A DNA stretch of 64,000 nt from Thermanaerosceptrum fracticalcis (GCF_000746025.2 NZ_CP045798.1:2897501-2961500), one strand, 5' to 3'; numbered from the stretch's first letter, positions 8,810 through 18,947 are shown. The notes: generated from the letters alone by a model not told the origin. Translations and numbers: made by a program.

Positions 8810-9934
8810 ATGATGATAAGGAAAATTATGCGTACAATTATTGCCTTATCATTCCTGGCGGGAGGAATATCCCTTGGTTACGCCCTTACCCATAATGGGT
8901 TACTAAAAGTACCCAATTTGGAGATAAGAATGGCTTTAACGGCCTTTCCCGGGGTGGTAGCCGGTTTAATAGGCTATAGTATTGCTCCCAGGATTGTCAC
9001 TTGGGTTATCCAGATGACGGAATGGGTGGAAAGCAAATTGCAGAGAATGCCTTTCAGTGATCTCATGGGGGCGGCTATAGGCTTAATCATTGGACTTATA
9101 ATTGCTAGTTTATTAGGGTCTTCCTTTGCCAGGATTCCTCTGGTTGGTAATTACGTGCCTATCGTGGGGAGTGTTTTGTTAGGTTATTTGGGTATAAGCA
9201 TTGGCCTGAAGAAAAAGGAAGAACTGCTTGGCCTCTTTTCCCTTTTTCCCAGGTTTGGGCGGGAAAAGGAGAAGTCAGTGCCTGTCAAGCCGGAACCTAA
9301 ACCCCTTTATAAAATACTCGATACCAGTGTCATTATTGACGGACGAATTGCCGATATTTGCAAAAGTGGTTTTGTAGACGGTGTTCTTATTATTCCCAGC
9401 TTTGTACTGGAAGAGTTAAGACATATAGCGGATTCCTCAGACCTTTTAAAAAGGAACAGGGGCCGGAGAGGTCTGGATATTCTTAACAAAATTCGTAAAG
9501 AACTTGATGTCATGGTGCAAATAAATGAACAGGACTTTAATGACCTGGTGGAAGTAGACAGTAAGCTTGTGCGTTTAGCTCAGGTGCTGGGAGGACAGAT
9601 CATTACCAATGACTATAACTTAAACAAAGTTGCCGAATTACAAGGCGTCCGTGTGCTTAATATCAATGAACTGGCTAATGCCGTAAAACCCGTTGTTCTC
9701 CCCGGTGAAGAAATGATTGTCCAGGTTATCAAGGATGGCAAAGAATCAGGTCAAGGCATAGGATATTTAGACGATGGAACCATGATTGTGGTGGATTCCG
9801 GGAAGAAATTTATCAATCAGACAATTTATGTTGTTGTTACCAGTGTGCTGCAGACTGCTGCAGGACGTATGATATTTGCTAAACCTAAGTTTAACGATAA
9901 ACGAACTTTATATGAGGTGGATGCTATTGGCTAA
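8810..9934 (+). CDS. yacL: Membrane-anchored PIN and TRAM domain protein (YacL family)
   Basis: The 374-residue protein has about four N-terminal membrane segments (residues 5-145), a PIN nuclease-like domain (residues 165-285, starting [17 protein letters not shown], with conserved acidic residues), and a C-terminal TRAM domain for RNA binding (residues 295-355). The family is expected to be a membrane-tethered RNase, but substrates are unknown. ATG 8810 and ATG 8813 are both usable after GGAGGTGAG. Its 3' end overlaps ispD by 14 bases. Confidence 0.92.
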   Translation: MMIRKIMRTIIALSFLAGGISLGYALTHNGLLKVPNLEIRMALTAFPGVVAGLIGYSIAPRIVTWVIQMTEWVESKLQRMPFSDLMGAAIGLIIGLIIASLLGSSFARIPLVGNYVPIVGSVLLGYLGISIGLKKKEELLGLFSLFPRFGREKEKSVPVKPEPKPLYKILDTSVIIDGRIADICKSGFVDGVLIIPSFVLEELRHIADSSDLLKRNRGRRGLDILNKIRKELDVMVQINEQDFNDLVEVDSKLVRLAQVLGGQIITNDYNLNKVAELQGVRVLNINELANAVKPVVLPGEEMIVQVIKDGKESGQGIGYLDDGTMIVVDSGKKFINQTIYVVVTSVLQTAAGRMIFAKPKFNDKRTLYEVDAIG

Positions 9935-10619
9935 GGTTACTGCTCTTATACCCTGTGCCGGTCAAGGGAAAAGGATGGGCGGTTCTATTAGCAAACAGTA
10001 TATGGAGATTTTTGGCCGTCCTCTCTTAGCCTATACCCTGGATAAGTTCCAGGGTCATTCTATGATTGATGAGATCATCCTTATTCCCCGTAGAGAGGAA
10101 ATTGCTTACTGCGACAAAGAGGTCGTTAAAAAATATGGTTTTACTAAAGTGGCAGCCCTTGTTCCGGGCGGTGAGGAACGCCAGGATTCCGTATGGCGGG
10201 GGCTTTATGCTTTGGGAGAGGATACTGGTTGGGTTGTTATTCATGATGGGGTAAGGCCCCTGGTCACCGGATCCGTTATTTCCGCAGCCCTGGAAACTGC
10301 TTTTTTAAAAGGAGCGGCTGTTGTTGGTGTTCCCGTAAAGGATACTGTGAAAAGAGTCAATTCCGACCTGACTGTGAGCGAGACCCCTCCCAGGGAAAGT
10401 CTTTGGTTAGTCCAGACTCCCCAGGTTTTTCGCAAAGATATCGTACTAAATGCCTATCAAAAGGCCTCCCGGTTGGGATGGCGCGGTACCGATGACGCTT
10501 CCCTGGTGGAGAGAATGGGTGTTAAAGTGCAGATGGTTAGAGGGGAGTATGACAATATCAAAGTTACTACCCCCGAGGATTTGATTCTAGTGAGAGAAAC
10601 AGTAAGGGGGGTCAGATAG
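9921..10619 (+). CDS. ispD: 2-C-methyl-D-erythritol 4-phosphate cytidylyltransferase
   Basis: IspD transfers CMP from CTP to MEP in the non-mevalonate isoprenoid pathway. The 232-residue chain has the nucleotide-binding signature [11 protein letters not shown] at the N-terminus and IHDGVRPLV near residue 107. The frame is open upstream to 9876, but ATG 9921 has a GAGG sequence in place and starts at the normal position. It overlaps the end of yacL and abuts ispF, so the two MEP-pathway genes are cotranscribed. Confidence 0.96.
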   Translation: MLLAKVTALIPCAGQGKRMGGSISKQYMEIFGRPLLAYTLDKFQGHSMIDEIILIPRREEIAYCDKEVVKKYGFTKVAALVPGGEERQDSVWRGLYALGEDTGWVVIHDGVRPLVTGSVISAALETAFLKGAAVVGVPVKDTVKRVNSDLTVSETPPRESLWLVQTPQVFRKDIVLNAYQKASRLGWRGTDDASLVERMGVKVQMVRGEYDNIKVTTPEDLILVRETVRGVR

Positions 10620-11096
10620 ATGCGGATTGGTTTTGGTTATGATGTACATGCTTTGGTAGAGGGAAGAAAACTCATTATTGGTGGGATCCAGATACCCCAT
10701 GAAAAAGGATTGCAAGGCCATTCGGATGCAGATGTCCTCCTCCATGCCGTCATGGATGCCTTGTTGGGGGCAGCGGCGCTGGGTGATATAGGACAGCATT
10801 TTCCCGATAGGGATGAACGATTTAAAGACATAGACAGCGGCCTCCTGTTAACAGAAGTAGCCCGGTTGTTACATAGTAAAGGATATACATGTCATAACTT
10901 GGATTGTACAGTGGTGGCCCAGTCTCCCCAAATTGCGCCCTACCGGGAGGAAATGAGAAAAAGGATAGCCCAGTTATTGGGTATTCCCTTAGAACAGGTA
11001 AGTATAAAGGCTACCACGACTGAAGGGTTGGGTTTTACCGGTAGAAAAGAGGGTATTGCAGCCTATGCCGTGTGCACCATAACTAGTATCGGGTAA
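10620..11096 (+). CDS. ispF: 2-C-methyl-D-erythritol 2,4-cyclodiphosphate synthase
   Basis: IspF forms the cyclodiphosphate two steps after IspD in the MEP pathway. The 158-residue protein shows the zinc ligands in GYDVHAL (Asp8, His10) and [19 protein letters not shown] (His42), plus the C-terminal [20 protein letters not shown] signature. Its ATG directly follows the ispD stop codon with no gap, indicating coupling. Downstream lies a repeat element rather than a clear terminator. Confidence 0.97.
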   Translation: MRIGFGYDVHALVEGRKLIIGGIQIPHEKGLQGHSDADVLLHAVMDALLGAAALGDIGQHFPDRDERFKDIDSGLLLTEVARLLHSKGYTCHNLDCTVVAQSPQIAPYREEMRKRIAQLLGIPLEQVSIKATTTEGLGFTGRKEGIAAYAVCTITSIG

Positions 11097-11097
11097 A

Positions 11098-11340
11098 CGG
11101 CAGTTTCAGATAGTTACTAGTTATTAGTTACTAGTGATATTTTTAAAGCGAACCGTTAACAGTTAACTGTGAACCGAATTCCGACTACCGATTGCCGACT
11201 ACCGACTACCGATAATGCTGTGCTAGAACATGGGCTAGGAAGCAATTAAATTCGGAAATCGGAAATCGGATATCGGGAGGCGAAGCCGTATTCGCCAAAA
11301 AAGGACGTCGAATATCGGAAAACGGATATCGATATTAGTC
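11098..11340 (+). repeat. Intergenic heptad-repeat element, ispF-gltX
   Basis: The gap is filled by short degenerate tandem units of exactly 7 bp. First come AGTTACT-type units (from 11115), then GTTAACA/GTGAACC types (about 11150-11176), then CGACTAC/CGATTGC types (11180-11215). After a unique middle come CGGAAAT/CGGATAT types (11252-11278 and 11310-11335), roughly the reverse complement of the CGACTAC array. The whole reads as an imperfect inverted repeat. I see no gene here; the gltX ribosome-binding site follows directly. Confidence 0.7.
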
Positions 11341-11356
11341 AAGGAGGTTATCAATT

Positions 11357-12829
11357 TTGGAAGAGATTCGTGTAAGATTTGCACCAAGTCCAACAGGCCC
11401 TTTACATATAGGCGGTGCCCGTTCCGCCTTGTTTAATTTCCTTTATGCCAAAGGAGCCGGAGGAAAATTTATTATCAGAATAGAGGATACGGATTTGGAG
11501 AGATCCAGCAGGGAGTCGGAAGAAAATATCCTTGATTCCTTACGTTGGTTGGGGATAACCTGGGACGAAGGCCCCGACAATGGGGGACCTTACGGTCCGT
11601 ATCGCCAAACGGAAAGATTAGGGTTATATCAGGAATATACCCAAAAACTTCTTGAGCAGGGTAAAGCTTACTACTGTTATTGTTCGGAAGAGGAATTAGA
11701 AGCAGAACGCCAGGAACAGATGGCCAGAGGAGAAACGCCCCGCTATAGCGGTAAGTGCTGCAAGTTATCGCCTGCCGAGAGAACTAAGTTAGAGGAAGAA
11801 GGGCGAAAACCCGTTATTCGTTTTCGTGTACCGGAAAACCGGGATATCATTATTAATGACCTGGTCAGAGGTCAAGTGGTTTTTGAGAGTAACGGCATTG
11901 GTGATTTTGTTATTGTTAAGTCTGATGGTATACCCACCTATAATTACGCTGTGGTTATCGATGATACAACCATGAAAATCAGCCATGTGATTAGGGCTGA
12001 AGAACATTTATCCAATACGCCCAGGCAGGTCCTGCTTTACGAAGCGCTGGGTTTCAAGGTGCCCTTTTTCGCCCATATCTCACTCATTCTCGGTAAAGAC
12101 CGCAGTAAAATGAGTAAAAGACACGGGGCCACCTCTGTTGTGCAGTATAAGGAACTAGGTTATTTGCCTGAAGCTGTTGTTAATTTCCTCGCCCTTTTAG
12201 GCTGGTCGCCCGTGGGGGAAGAAGAAATATTCAGCATGGAGGAGTTAAAAGAGCAGTTCGCCCTGGAGCGGGTTGCTAAGAATCCTGCTGTTTTTGACAT
12301 GGATAAACTCCGCTGGATTAATGGCATTTATATCAGGAAAACCCCTGTGGAACGCCTGGCTACCTTGGCGCTGCCCTTTTTACAGAAGGCAGGCTACGTC
12401 TCGGCGTCCCCTACTCCTGCTGAACTGAACTGGACCCAATTGGTAGTGGCTGCTCTCCAGGAAAAATTATCCACACTTTCTGAAATTGTAGATCATATGG
12501 ATATTTTAGCCGGGGAAACCGTGCAAATTGAAAATGAGGAAGCTGCTCAAATTCTTAAGGAGGAGACCTTTCCCCTTGTGATAAAAACTTTCCGGGAAAA
12601 AATCATGAGCCTTCCTGAATTAACACCTGACGTGGTTAAACCCTTGCTCAAGGCCATTACTAAAGAGTTAAAATTGGGTGGAAAACAGGTATACATGCCT
12701 ATAAGAATAGCTCTCACCGGGCAGATGCATGGTCCTGAGTTATTTTATCTGATCCCTATTCTCGGAAAAGAATTATCCCTTAAACGTATCCATAGTGTCA
12801 CATCCCAGGCCGGGATAAGCATAGATTAA
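11357..12829 (+). CDS. gltX: Glutamyl-tRNA synthetase
   Basis: This 490-residue class I aminoacyl-tRNA synthetase charges tRNA-Glu, and in many Firmicutes also tRNA-Gln ahead of GatCAB amidation. The HIGH-type motif is [13 protein letters not shown] near residue 9, and KMSKRHG lies near residue 251. The anticodon-binding helical domain occupies the C-terminal third. The start is TTG 11357 behind AAGGAGG. No T-box precedes it; the upstream gap is a repeat element, so its promoter is unclear. Confidence 0.97.
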   Translation: MEEIRVRFAPSPTGPLHIGGARSALFNFLYAKGAGGKFIIRIEDTDLERSSRESEENILDSLRWLGITWDEGPDNGGPYGPYRQTERLGLYQEYTQKLLEQGKAYYCYCSEEELEAERQEQMARGETPRYSGKCCKLSPAERTKLEEEGRKPVIRFRVPENRDIIINDLVRGQVVFESNGIGDFVIVKSDGIPTYNYAVVIDDTTMKISHVIRAEEHLSNTPRQVLLYEALGFKVPFFAHISLILGKDRSKMSKRHGATSVVQYKELGYLPEAVVNFLALLGWSPVGEEEIFSMEELKEQFALERVAKNPAVFDMDKLRWINGIYIRKTPVERLATLALPFLQKAGYVSASPTPAELNWTQLVVAALQEKLSTLSEIVDHMDILAGETVQIENEEAAQILKEETFPLVIKTFREKIMSLPELTPDVVKPLLKAITKELKLGGKQVYMPIRIALTGQMHGPELFYLIPILGKELSLKRIHSVTSQAGISID

Positions 12830-12870
12830 GTTAAGATTGTATTGTGATAATTGGAAAATCATCCCTGTTC

Positions 12871-12900
12871 TTGACAAGTGCAATCACCTCGCATTATAAT
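12871..12900 (+). promoter_or_regulatory. Promoter of the cys T-box operon
   Basis: TTGACA (12871-12876) and TATAAT (12895-12900), both perfect, 18 bp apart. Confidence 0.85.
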
Positions 12901-12906
12901 ATGAGC

Positions 12907-13166
12907 CAATATAATATTTCTTTGGCTATGAGTGGGAGAAGTAATCCTGTTACTCGCCTTAAGAGAGGATGGGTCGGCGGCTGAAAGCCCGTCCAGGGGA
13001 GAGGGATGAAGATGCGCCCAGGAGCTGTGACCCTGAAATAATGTAGGGGTTGCCGTTTGACCGCGTTAAGGTAGGAGAGTTGGTATGATTTTCTTTTCTA
13101 ATAATCATCACCAAACAGAGTGGAACCGCGGAACCTCCGCCTCTGTATTGAGGCGGGGGCTTTTTT
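12907..13166 (+). promoter_or_regulatory. T-box leader, predicted cysteine-specific
   Basis: The leader contains the conserved T-box sequence GTGGAACCGCGG around 13120-13131. A strong terminator follows (CCTCCGCCTC 13134-13143 with GAGGCGGGGG 13150-13159, then T6). Upstream, the Stem I apical region (AGAGAGGATGGG... GAAAGCCC) is followed by a candidate specifier TGC at 13013-13015, the cysteine codon. Uncharged tRNA-Cys would stabilise the antiterminator and permit transcription of cysE-cysS. The specifier assignment is my alignment by eye; the downstream genes support it. Confidence 0.88.
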
Positions 13167-13470
13167 AGTTGTTAGTTGTTAGTTGGTGGTAATTTTTAAC
13201 GTGAACCGTTAACAGTTAACCGTGAACCCAATTCCGACTACCGATTTCCGAATACCGTTAACTGTAAATTAATAAGCATAAATTAAAAATACGGATATGG
13301 TACGTCGGATAGCGGATAGCGGATATCGGAACTCAAGAAGCTGTAAAAAACGGTTCGCTGTTCACGGTTTTCGGTTAACGATTGAAGGTTACGGACACCG
13401 GTTACCTTCCCATGTACCCTGTAACCAGTACCCTTAATATCAGAATTCGGAAGTCTCGCTATTTTTAGGT
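13167..13470 (+). repeat. Intergenic heptad-repeat element, T-box to cysE
   Basis: Units of 7 bp recur: AGTTGTT (13167-13185), GTGAACC/GTTAACA (13201-13228), CGACTAC/CGATTTC (13236-13256), CGGATAG/CGGATAT (13304-13327), and CCATGTA/CCCTGTA-like units near 13410-13435. Left GTGAACC units are mirrored by GGTTCGC/GTTCACG units at 13350-13378, making a large imperfect hairpin. It separates the T-box terminator from the first gene by about 330 bases. I see no gene in it. Confidence 0.7.
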
Positions 13471-13498
13471 AAACTGAGCTATGATGGAGGAGGAGAGC

Positions 13499-14176
13499 AT
13501 GTTTCAACGTATTAAAAAAGATATTCAGGCAGTATTTGAACGGGACCCTGCGGTCAAAAGTGTTTGGGAGGTTATTTTGTGTTATCCTGGATTTCACGCT
13601 GTTTTATTGCACCGTCTTGCACACAGTCTGTATAAGAAAAAGTTCTTTGTTCTGGCCCGCTTCCTCTCGCAAATCAATCGCTTCTTGACGCAGATTGAGA
13701 TCCATCCCGGAGCCAAGATCGGGGAAGGGTTATTTATTGATCATGGTGCAGGAGTTGTTATCGGTGAAACTGCCGAAATTGGCGATAATGTGACGATTTA
13801 CCAGGGAGTGACGCTGGGGGGTACTGGTAAAGAAAAGGGCAAACGTCATCCCACCGTCGGCAACAATGTGGTGATTAGTGCCGGGGCCAAGGTTATGGGG
13901 TCCTTTAAAGTAGGGGATAATGTCAAAATAGGGGCTGGTTCCGTGGTTCTGAAAGAGGTCCCACCCAACTGCACCGTGGTAGGGGTACCTGGCAGAATTG
14001 TAGTGAAAGATGGCGTCAGTGTCTCCCAGAAAAGAGGAGACAATATTGACCTGGAACATAACAAACTGCCGGACCCCGTTCTCGAAATGCTGCTATGTTT
14101 ACAAAAACAGGTGCAGGACCTGGAAGCCAGAATTGAGGAAATGGAGCTGAAGGCACATGGAAATGGAAAGTCTTAA
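13499..14176 (+). CDS. cysE: Serine O-acetyltransferase
   Basis: CysE acetylates L-serine with acetyl-CoA, the first step of cysteine synthesis. The 225-residue protein has a helical N-terminal domain and a left-handed parallel beta-helix of hexapeptide repeats (residues 65-170) with the active-site segment [10 protein letters not shown] near residue 81. ATG 13499 follows GGAGGAGGAG; the two upstream in-frame starts fall inside that site. It overlaps cysS by 20 bases, so supply of cysteine and its charging to tRNA are controlled together by the T-box. Confidence 0.96.
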   Translation: MFQRIKKDIQAVFERDPAVKSVWEVILCYPGFHAVLLHRLAHSLYKKKFFVLARFLSQINRFLTQIEIHPGAKIGEGLFIDHGAGVVIGETAEIGDNVTIYQGVTLGGTGKEKGKRHPTVGNNVVISAGAKVMGSFKVGDNVKIGAGSVVLKEVPPNCTVVGVPGRIVVKDGVSVSQKRGDNIDLEHNKLPDPVLEMLLCLQKQVQDLEARIEEMELKAHGNGKS

Positions 14177-15614
14177 AGTATATAATACCCTGTCCGGCAC
14201 AAAGGAACCTTTTGTCCCGGCCAAGCCCGGTCAAGTACGTATGTATGTCTGTGGACCCACCACGTACAATTTTATTCATCTGGGCAATGCCCGGCCTTTG
14301 GTGGTCTTTGATACGGTGCGGCGGTACCTGGAATATCTGGGATTTGAGGTTATTTATATTCAAAACTTTACTGATGTGGATGACAAAATCATTAAACGGG
14401 CTCAAGAAGAAAAAGTCTCTCCTGAAGAACTGGCTAACAAATATATAAACGAGTACTTTAAGGATGCTGATGCCCTCAATGTGAAGCGCGCCACCGTCCA
14501 TCCCAGGGTAAGTGAACACATGAGCAACATTATTGAGTTTATCGGCAAACTGGTAGACAAAGGGGTTGCCTATGCGGTAGACGGGGACGTTTATTTTGCC
14601 GTTTCCCGTTTCGGTGAGTATGGTAAGCTGTCCAAGCGCAACCTGGAGGATTTGCAGGCGGGGGCCAGGGTCGAAGTGGATGAAAGAAAACTAAACCCGG
14701 CGGATTTTGCCCTTTGGAAGAAAGCCAAACCCGGTGAACCCCGGTGGGATAGCCCCTGGGGCCCTGGCCGTCCGGGCTGGCATATTGAATGTTCGGCCAT
14801 GTCTCATAAATATTTGGGGGAAAGTTTTGATATTCACGGTGGAGGCTTTGACCTGATCTTTCCCCATCATGAAAATGAAATAGCCCAATCTGAGGCTTTG
14901 TTCGGCGCCCCTATGGCCCGCTACTGGATGCATAACGGCTTTATTACGGTTAATGAAGAGAAGATGTCCAAGTCCCTGGGCAACTTTTTCCTGCTAAGGG
15001 ATATTACCGCCAAGTTTTCTCCTCAGGTAGTACGGTTTTATTTGCTGTCTACCCATTACAGGAGTCCTTTGGATTTTGACGACGGCAAATTAGAGATTGC
15101 TAAAAAGGGCTTGGAGCGCCTGCAGACAGCCTACCGGTTGTTCAAGGAAAATAAGAGCACGGCAGCAGCCGGTACTATAGAAAGAAAGACAGAAGCGGAA
15201 GTTTATCTCCAGGAAGTGGGAAGCTTGCATAAACGTTTCCTGGAGGCCATGAACGATGACTTTAATACGGCCCTGGCCATTGCTGTTTTATTTGACCTGG
15301 CCAGAGCCATGAATGGCTTTATGTCTAAAGGAATAGAAGGCAACGAGGCCTATAAAGCCCTGATGGAAAGTGCCCAGATTTATGAGAAAATGGCTAAAGT
15401 CCTGGGTATTGAATTAGAAACTGCGGCCGAACAAAAAGATAGCGGGCTTGTAGACGGATTAATGGATTTAATTATCAAAGTACGTCAAGAGGCCCGGGCT
15501 AAAAAGGATTTTGCCACCGCTGACGATATCCGGCAAGGACTTAAAGAAATAGGAATCATCCTGGAGGATACACCCCAGGGTGTACGGTGGAGATATAAGT
15601 CAAAGGGGGATTAA
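14157..15614 (+). CDS. cysS: Cysteinyl-tRNA synthetase
   Basis: This class I synthetase of 485 residues charges tRNA-Cys. The zinc-site Cys is in [10 protein letters not shown], the HIGH-type motif is HLGNARP, and the catalytic loop is KMSKSLGN near residue 269. ATG 14157 and ATG 14163 are both possible. It overlaps cysE, so translation is probably coupled. It belongs to the T-box-controlled transcript, the expected target of a cysteine-responsive leader. Confidence 0.97.
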   Translation: MEMESLKVYNTLSGTKEPFVPAKPGQVRMYVCGPTTYNFIHLGNARPLVVFDTVRRYLEYLGFEVIYIQNFTDVDDKIIKRAQEEKVSPEELANKYINEYFKDADALNVKRATVHPRVSEHMSNIIEFIGKLVDKGVAYAVDGDVYFAVSRFGEYGKLSKRNLEDLQAGARVEVDERKLNPADFALWKKAKPGEPRWDSPWGPGRPGWHIECSAMSHKYLGESFDIHGGGFDLIFPHHENEIAQSEALFGAPMARYWMHNGFITVNEEKMSKSLGNFFLLRDITAKFSPQVVRFYLLSTHYRSPLDFDDGKLEIAKKGLERLQTAYRLFKENKSTAAAGTIERKTEAEVYLQEVGSLHKRFLEAMNDDFNTALAIAVLFDLARAMNGFMSKGIEGNEAYKALMESAQIYEKMAKVLGIELETAAEQKDSGLVDGLMDLIIKVRQEARAKKDFATADDIRQGLKEIGIILEDTPQGVRWRYKSKGD

Positions 15615-15616
15615 AC

Positions 15617-16012
15617 TTGTGGATTTATCCCACGGGGAACCCCCGTGAAATGCCGCCCCTGGTTTTAGCCTATCTTGGGGACGCTGTTTTTGAACTATAT
15701 GTACGGCTTTACCTGGTGAATAAAGGAATTACCAAAACCAATTCCTTGCATAGAGAGGCAGCTTCCCTGGTAAAAGCAGCCTCCCAGGCTCATTTTTTAC
15801 AAAAACTGGACGGTCTCTTAAGTGATGAGGAGAAAGATGTGGCCAGGAGAGGGCGTAATGCTAAATCAGGGCATGTGCCGAAAAACGCCCAGGTCACTGA
15901 ATATCGTTTAAGTACAGGATTTGAAACCCTGTTGGGATACCTGTTCCTTCTGGAAAGGGAGGAAAGAATTACCGAACTGCTGGGGCACCTTTTGAATGAA
16001 GGGAATTCTTAA
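15617..16012 (+). CDS. mrnC: Mini-ribonuclease III
   Basis: MrnC is a stand-alone RNase III catalytic domain without the dsRNA-binding domain; in Bacillus it matures 23S rRNA. The 131-residue protein shows the RNase III signature LAYLGDAVFELYVR near residue 15 and the second conserved acidic region near the C-terminus. TTG 15617 follows AAAGGGGG two bases after cysS ends. Position between cysS and rlmB is the standard Firmicute order apart from the inserted thyX. Confidence 0.93.
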   Translation: MWIYPTGNPREMPPLVLAYLGDAVFELYVRLYLVNKGITKTNSLHREAASLVKAASQAHFLQKLDGLLSDEEKDVARRGRNAKSGHVPKNAQVTEYRLSTGFETLLGYLFLLEREERITELLGHLLNEGNS

Positions 16013-16031
16013 TGTATAAGTGGAGGAGATT

Positions 16032-16772
16032 ATGGGCAGGAAGAATATGCAGGTGCGTTTGGTGCGCCATACACCGGCACCGGAAGAGATTATAGCCATG
16101 GGGGCAAAGTTATGTTATTCTGCTGTGGATGTGGACAAACTAGAGTCGGGTATCCAGGAGAAAGATCAAGGCCCTTTTATTGAAAAACTTATGAAGCTAG
16201 GGCATCTTTCGCCTGTGGAACATGCCAGTTTTACCTTTGCTATTGAAGGAGTCTCCCGCAGTCTTTTGGCACAAATCACTCGCCACAGGATTGCCAGCTT
16301 TAGTGTCCAGTCCCAGCGTTATGTGGGTGAACACTCAGCCGGTAATGAAGATGGTGTTTTTGATTATATCGTTCCTCCTCGTATAGAGGCTTTAGGTGAG
16401 GAATATCTGCGGATTTTTCATGAACAGATGGCTACGATTCAAAAATGGTATGATTTTTGGAATAAAGCCCTGGGTGAGCAGGGGGAACAGAGTCAGGAAG
16501 ATGCCAGGTTTGTGTTGCCGAATGCAGCGGAAACCAAGATGCTGGTAACCATGAATGCCAGGGAGCTTCTGCATTTTTTTTCCCTGCGCTGCTGTAACCG
16601 GGCTCAGTGGGAAATACGGGAACTGTCCACACGCATGTTAAAACTGGCTAAAGCGGCGGCGCCCAATATTTTTAAAAATGCCGGTCCGGGGTGTCTGGAA
16701 GGACCTTGTCCTGAAGGCAAAATGACTTGTGGTAAACAAAAAGAAGTAAAATATAAATTCGCTCATCTATAA
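16032..16772 (+). CDS. thyX: Flavin-dependent thymidylate synthase
   Basis: ThyX makes dTMP from dUMP with FAD and methylene-tetrahydrofolate and is unrelated to ThyA. The signature RHRIASFSVQSQRY is seen near residue 80, followed by the C-terminal region RELLHFFSLRCCNRAQWEIR that completes the active site. I start at ATG 16032 because GGAGG (16022-16026) serves it; GTG 16020 would place that sequence inside the gene. It sits in the mrnC-rlmB interval. The 246-residue length is typical. Confidence 0.96.
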   Translation: MGRKNMQVRLVRHTPAPEEIIAMGAKLCYSAVDVDKLESGIQEKDQGPFIEKLMKLGHLSPVEHASFTFAIEGVSRSLLAQITRHRIASFSVQSQRYVGEHSAGNEDGVFDYIVPPRIEALGEEYLRIFHEQMATIQKWYDFWNKALGEQGEQSQEDARFVLPNAAETKMLVTMNARELLHFFSLRCCNRAQWEIRELSTRMLKLAKAAAPNIFKNAGPGCLEGPCPEGKMTCGKQKEVKYKFAHL

Positions 16773-16796
16773 GTGACTAGAGAAAGGTGTGGGGGC

Positions 16797-17540
16797 ATGG
16801 AATTGTTATTCGGCAGGAACCCGGTGTTAGAAGCCTTAAGAGCACGGAGAAGCGTTAACAAGATTCTCATTGCCGAAGGTTCTAATGTAGGGTCAATTAA
16901 AGAAATCATGGCTTTAGCCAGGGAGCAAAAGGTACTCATACAATTTGTCGATAAAAAACAGCTGGATAACATGTCCCAGGGCGAAAACCACCAGGGGATT
17001 ATTGCGTATGCTGCCCCTAAAGATTATGTGGAATTGGATGAGATACTTCTGGAAGCCCGTCGTAAAGAGGAAGTTCCCCTCCTTTTGATGTTAGATGGGA
17101 TAGAAGATCCCCATAACTTTGGTGCTATTTTACGCACTGCTGATGCAGCCGGGGTCCACGGTGTGGTTATCCCCAAACATCGCGCAGTACCCCTTACGGC
17201 AGGAGTGGCTAAGGCTTCGGCGGGAGCTATAGAATATGTACCTGTTGCTCGTGTCACCAATCTTGCTCAGACCATGGAGAAGCTTAAAGAACAGGGATGC
17301 TGGATTGTGGGAACTGATTCGGGAGCAAAAACACTTCATTTTGAGGCCGATTTGTCAGGGCCCTTGGTGGTAGTGATGGGCAGTGAGGGTAAGGGGTTAG
17401 GTAAACTGGTAAAAGAAAAGTGTGACTTCCTTGTGAGTATTCCCATGCTGGGACGCATCAATTCCCTCAATGTCTCTGTGGCTACCTCAGTTATTCTTTA
17501 TGAAATTATACGACAGAGAAGAGCGGCACGAGGTAAGTAA
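16797..17540 (+). CDS. rlmB: 23S rRNA 2'-O-ribose methyltransferase, TrmH/SpoU family
   Basis: The 247-residue protein has the N-terminal substrate-binding domain (residues 1-75, beginning LLFGRNPVLEALRA) and the SPOUT knot domain with motifs LDGIEDPHNFGAILRTAD, GSEGKGLG and NSLNVSVATSV that bind S-adenosylmethionine. RlmB-type enzymes methylate G2251 of 23S rRNA (E. coli numbering); the exact target here is inferred. ATG 16797 follows GGTGTGGGGG; the GTG at 16773 is less likely. Confidence 0.93.
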   Translation: MELLFGRNPVLEALRARRSVNKILIAEGSNVGSIKEIMALAREQKVLIQFVDKKQLDNMSQGENHQGIIAYAAPKDYVELDEILLEARRKEEVPLLLMLDGIEDPHNFGAILRTADAAGVHGVVIPKHRAVPLTAGVAKASAGAIEYVPVARVTNLAQTMEKLKEQGCWIVGTDSGAKTLHFEADLSGPLVVVMGSEGKGLGKLVKEKCDFLVSIPMLGRINSLNVSVATSVILYEIIRQRRAARGK

Positions 17541-17543
17541 ACG

Positions 17544-18056
17544 GTGGTAGAATATTTGGTTGTGGACGGTTATAATATTATAAATTCCTGGCCCGAATTA
17601 CACAGGTTAAAAGAGGAAAGTTTTGAACATGCCCGCATAAAACTAATAGAGACATTAATTAACTATCATGGCTGTACAAATATCATGATCGTTGTTGTTT
17701 TCGATGCTCACCAGGTGAAAGGGGGTATAGAAAGACGGGAGAGCTACCACGGGGTAGAGGTTGTTTATACCCGGGAAGGTGAGACGGCCGATATGTTCAT
17801 TGAAAAAATTGTGGGGAGCTTGAGCCGTAATGCGAAAGTCTTTGTAGCAACTTCCGACTGGATAGAGCAAAGCCTCATCCTGCAGCGGGGAGCCTTCCGG
17901 CTTACCTCCAGGGAATTGCTGCAGGAAATAAAAAACACTTTAAGTCAAACCATGAACCAGCTAGAATATACTAAAAAGGATATAACCAGGCTTAATCATC
18001 ATCTGCCGGAAAATATTAGGAAAACACTGGAGAAATGGCGCCGCGGTCAGTACTGA
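17544..18056 (+). CDS. rae1: NYN-domain ribosome-associated mRNA endonuclease Rae1 (YacP)
   Basis: The 170-residue protein begins with the NYN/PIN-like motif YLVVDGYNIINSWPEL and keeps acidic residues near 60 (FDAHQVKGG) and 100 (VATSDWIEQ). In Bacillus the homolog cleaves certain mRNAs in the ribosomal A site. GTG 17544 is used with AGGTAAG inside the end of rlmB as ribosome-binding site. The gap of three bases from rlmB indicates a single transcript. Confidence 0.9.
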   Translation: MVEYLVVDGYNIINSWPELHRLKEESFEHARIKLIETLINYHGCTNIMIVVVFDAHQVKGGIERRESYHGVEVVYTREGETADMFIEKIVGSLSRNAKVFVATSDWIEQSLILQRGAFRLTSRELLQEIKNTLSQTMNQLEYTKKDITRLNHHLPENIRKTLEKWRRGQY

Positions 18057-18069
18057 GGGGAACAATGCC

Positions 18070-18099
18070 TTGACGTTATGATGAGGTGTCAGTTATAAT
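18070..18099 (+). promoter_or_regulatory. Promoter upstream of sigH
   Basis: TTGACG (18070-18075) and TATAAT (18094-18099), 18 bp apart, giving a long leader of roughly 170 bases before sigH. Confidence 0.75.
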
Positions 18100-18162
18100 T
18101 ATCCTGTAAAATAGACAAGTTTGCGTCCCTTTGCAACATTAAAAATATTGGCTATATTTTAG

Positions 18163-18242
18163 CTTGCTTAAATATAAGCAAGTTTATAAATATTATTTAT
18201 ATAAGCCTTCTTCCGGACAGGGTCCGGAAAAATTGTTTTTTT
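18163..18242 (+). terminator. Two hairpins in the sigH leader, the second terminator-like
   Basis: CTTGCTTA (18163-18170) and TAAGCAAG (18175-18182) form a perfect 8-bp stem. Then TTCCGGAC (18211-18218) and GTCCGGAA (18222-18229) form another 8-bp GC-rich stem with a 3-nt loop, followed six bases later by eight T residues. Placed after the promoter and before sigH, the second could act as an attenuator. Confidence 0.6.
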
Positions 18243-18279
18243 CCAGAACCTTTACATTCATAGATGGAGGCGATAGTGG

Positions 18280-18924
18280 ATGAGCTTGGGCGCACGGCGC
18301 GAACTGGTCGACTCGTTGGATGTTTTAGAAGATGAGCATGTGGTTGAGTTAGCAAAAGACGGTGATAATGAGGCTCTGGAATTTCTTATTCATAAATACA
18401 AAAATTTTGTTAGAGCCAAGGCTCGTTCCTATTTTCTTATCGGTGCCGACCGCGAGGACATTATCCAGGAAGGCATGATTGGTTTGTATAAAGCTATTCG
18501 CGATTTTCGCTATGACAAACTTTCTTCTTTTCGTGCTTTTGCTGAATTATGTATCACGCGCCAGATAATTACGGCCATTAAAACAGCCACGCGTCAGAAG
18601 CATATTCCTCTAAACTCTTATGTTTCTTTAAATAAACCTATCTATGATGAAGATTCTGACCGCACTTTGCTGGATGTTATATCGGGGTCTAAAATAACTG
18701 ACCCTGAGGAATTAATAATCAGCAGGGAAGAATTTGACGATATTGAGGAAAAGATGGGAGAAATCCTGAGTTCCTTGGAGTGGCAGGTTCTCATGTCATA
18801 TTTGGACGGAAAGTCCTATCAGGAGATAGCCGTAGAACTTGAACGTCACGTAAAATCCATTGATAATGCCCTGCAGCGTGTTAAAAGAAAGCTGGAAAGA
18901 TATTTGGAGAAAAGAGATCAATAA
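18280..18924 (+). CDS. sigH: RNA polymerase sigma factor SigH (Spo0H)
   Basis: SigH directs transcription at the transition to stationary phase and sporulation onset. The 214-residue protein starts MSLGARRELVDSLDVLEDE and has region 2 with the core-binding segment REDIIQEGMIGLYKAIRDF (near residue 65) and a region-4 helix-turn-helix (GKSYQEIAVELERH near residue 175). ATG 18280 lies after TGGAGG. Its place between rae1 and the tRNA-tuf-secE region agrees with the common Firmicute order. The leader hairpins suggest control after initiation. Confidence 0.95.
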   Translation: MSLGARRELVDSLDVLEDEHVVELAKDGDNEALEFLIHKYKNFVRAKARSYFLIGADREDIIQEGMIGLYKAIRDFRYDKLSSFRAFAELCITRQIITAIKTATRQKHIPLNSYVSLNKPIYDEDSDRTLLDVISGSKITDPEELIISREEFDDIEEKMGEILSSLEWQVLMSYLDGKSYQEIAVELERHVKSIDNALQRVKRKLERYLEKRDQ

Positions 18925-18947
18925 CAAAAAATACCAGCAAAAACACC

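Noticed and set aside
11098-11356. Possible T-box upstream of gltX
   Set aside because: No GTGGAACC-type T-box sequence or terminator is present; the gap is repeat sequence.
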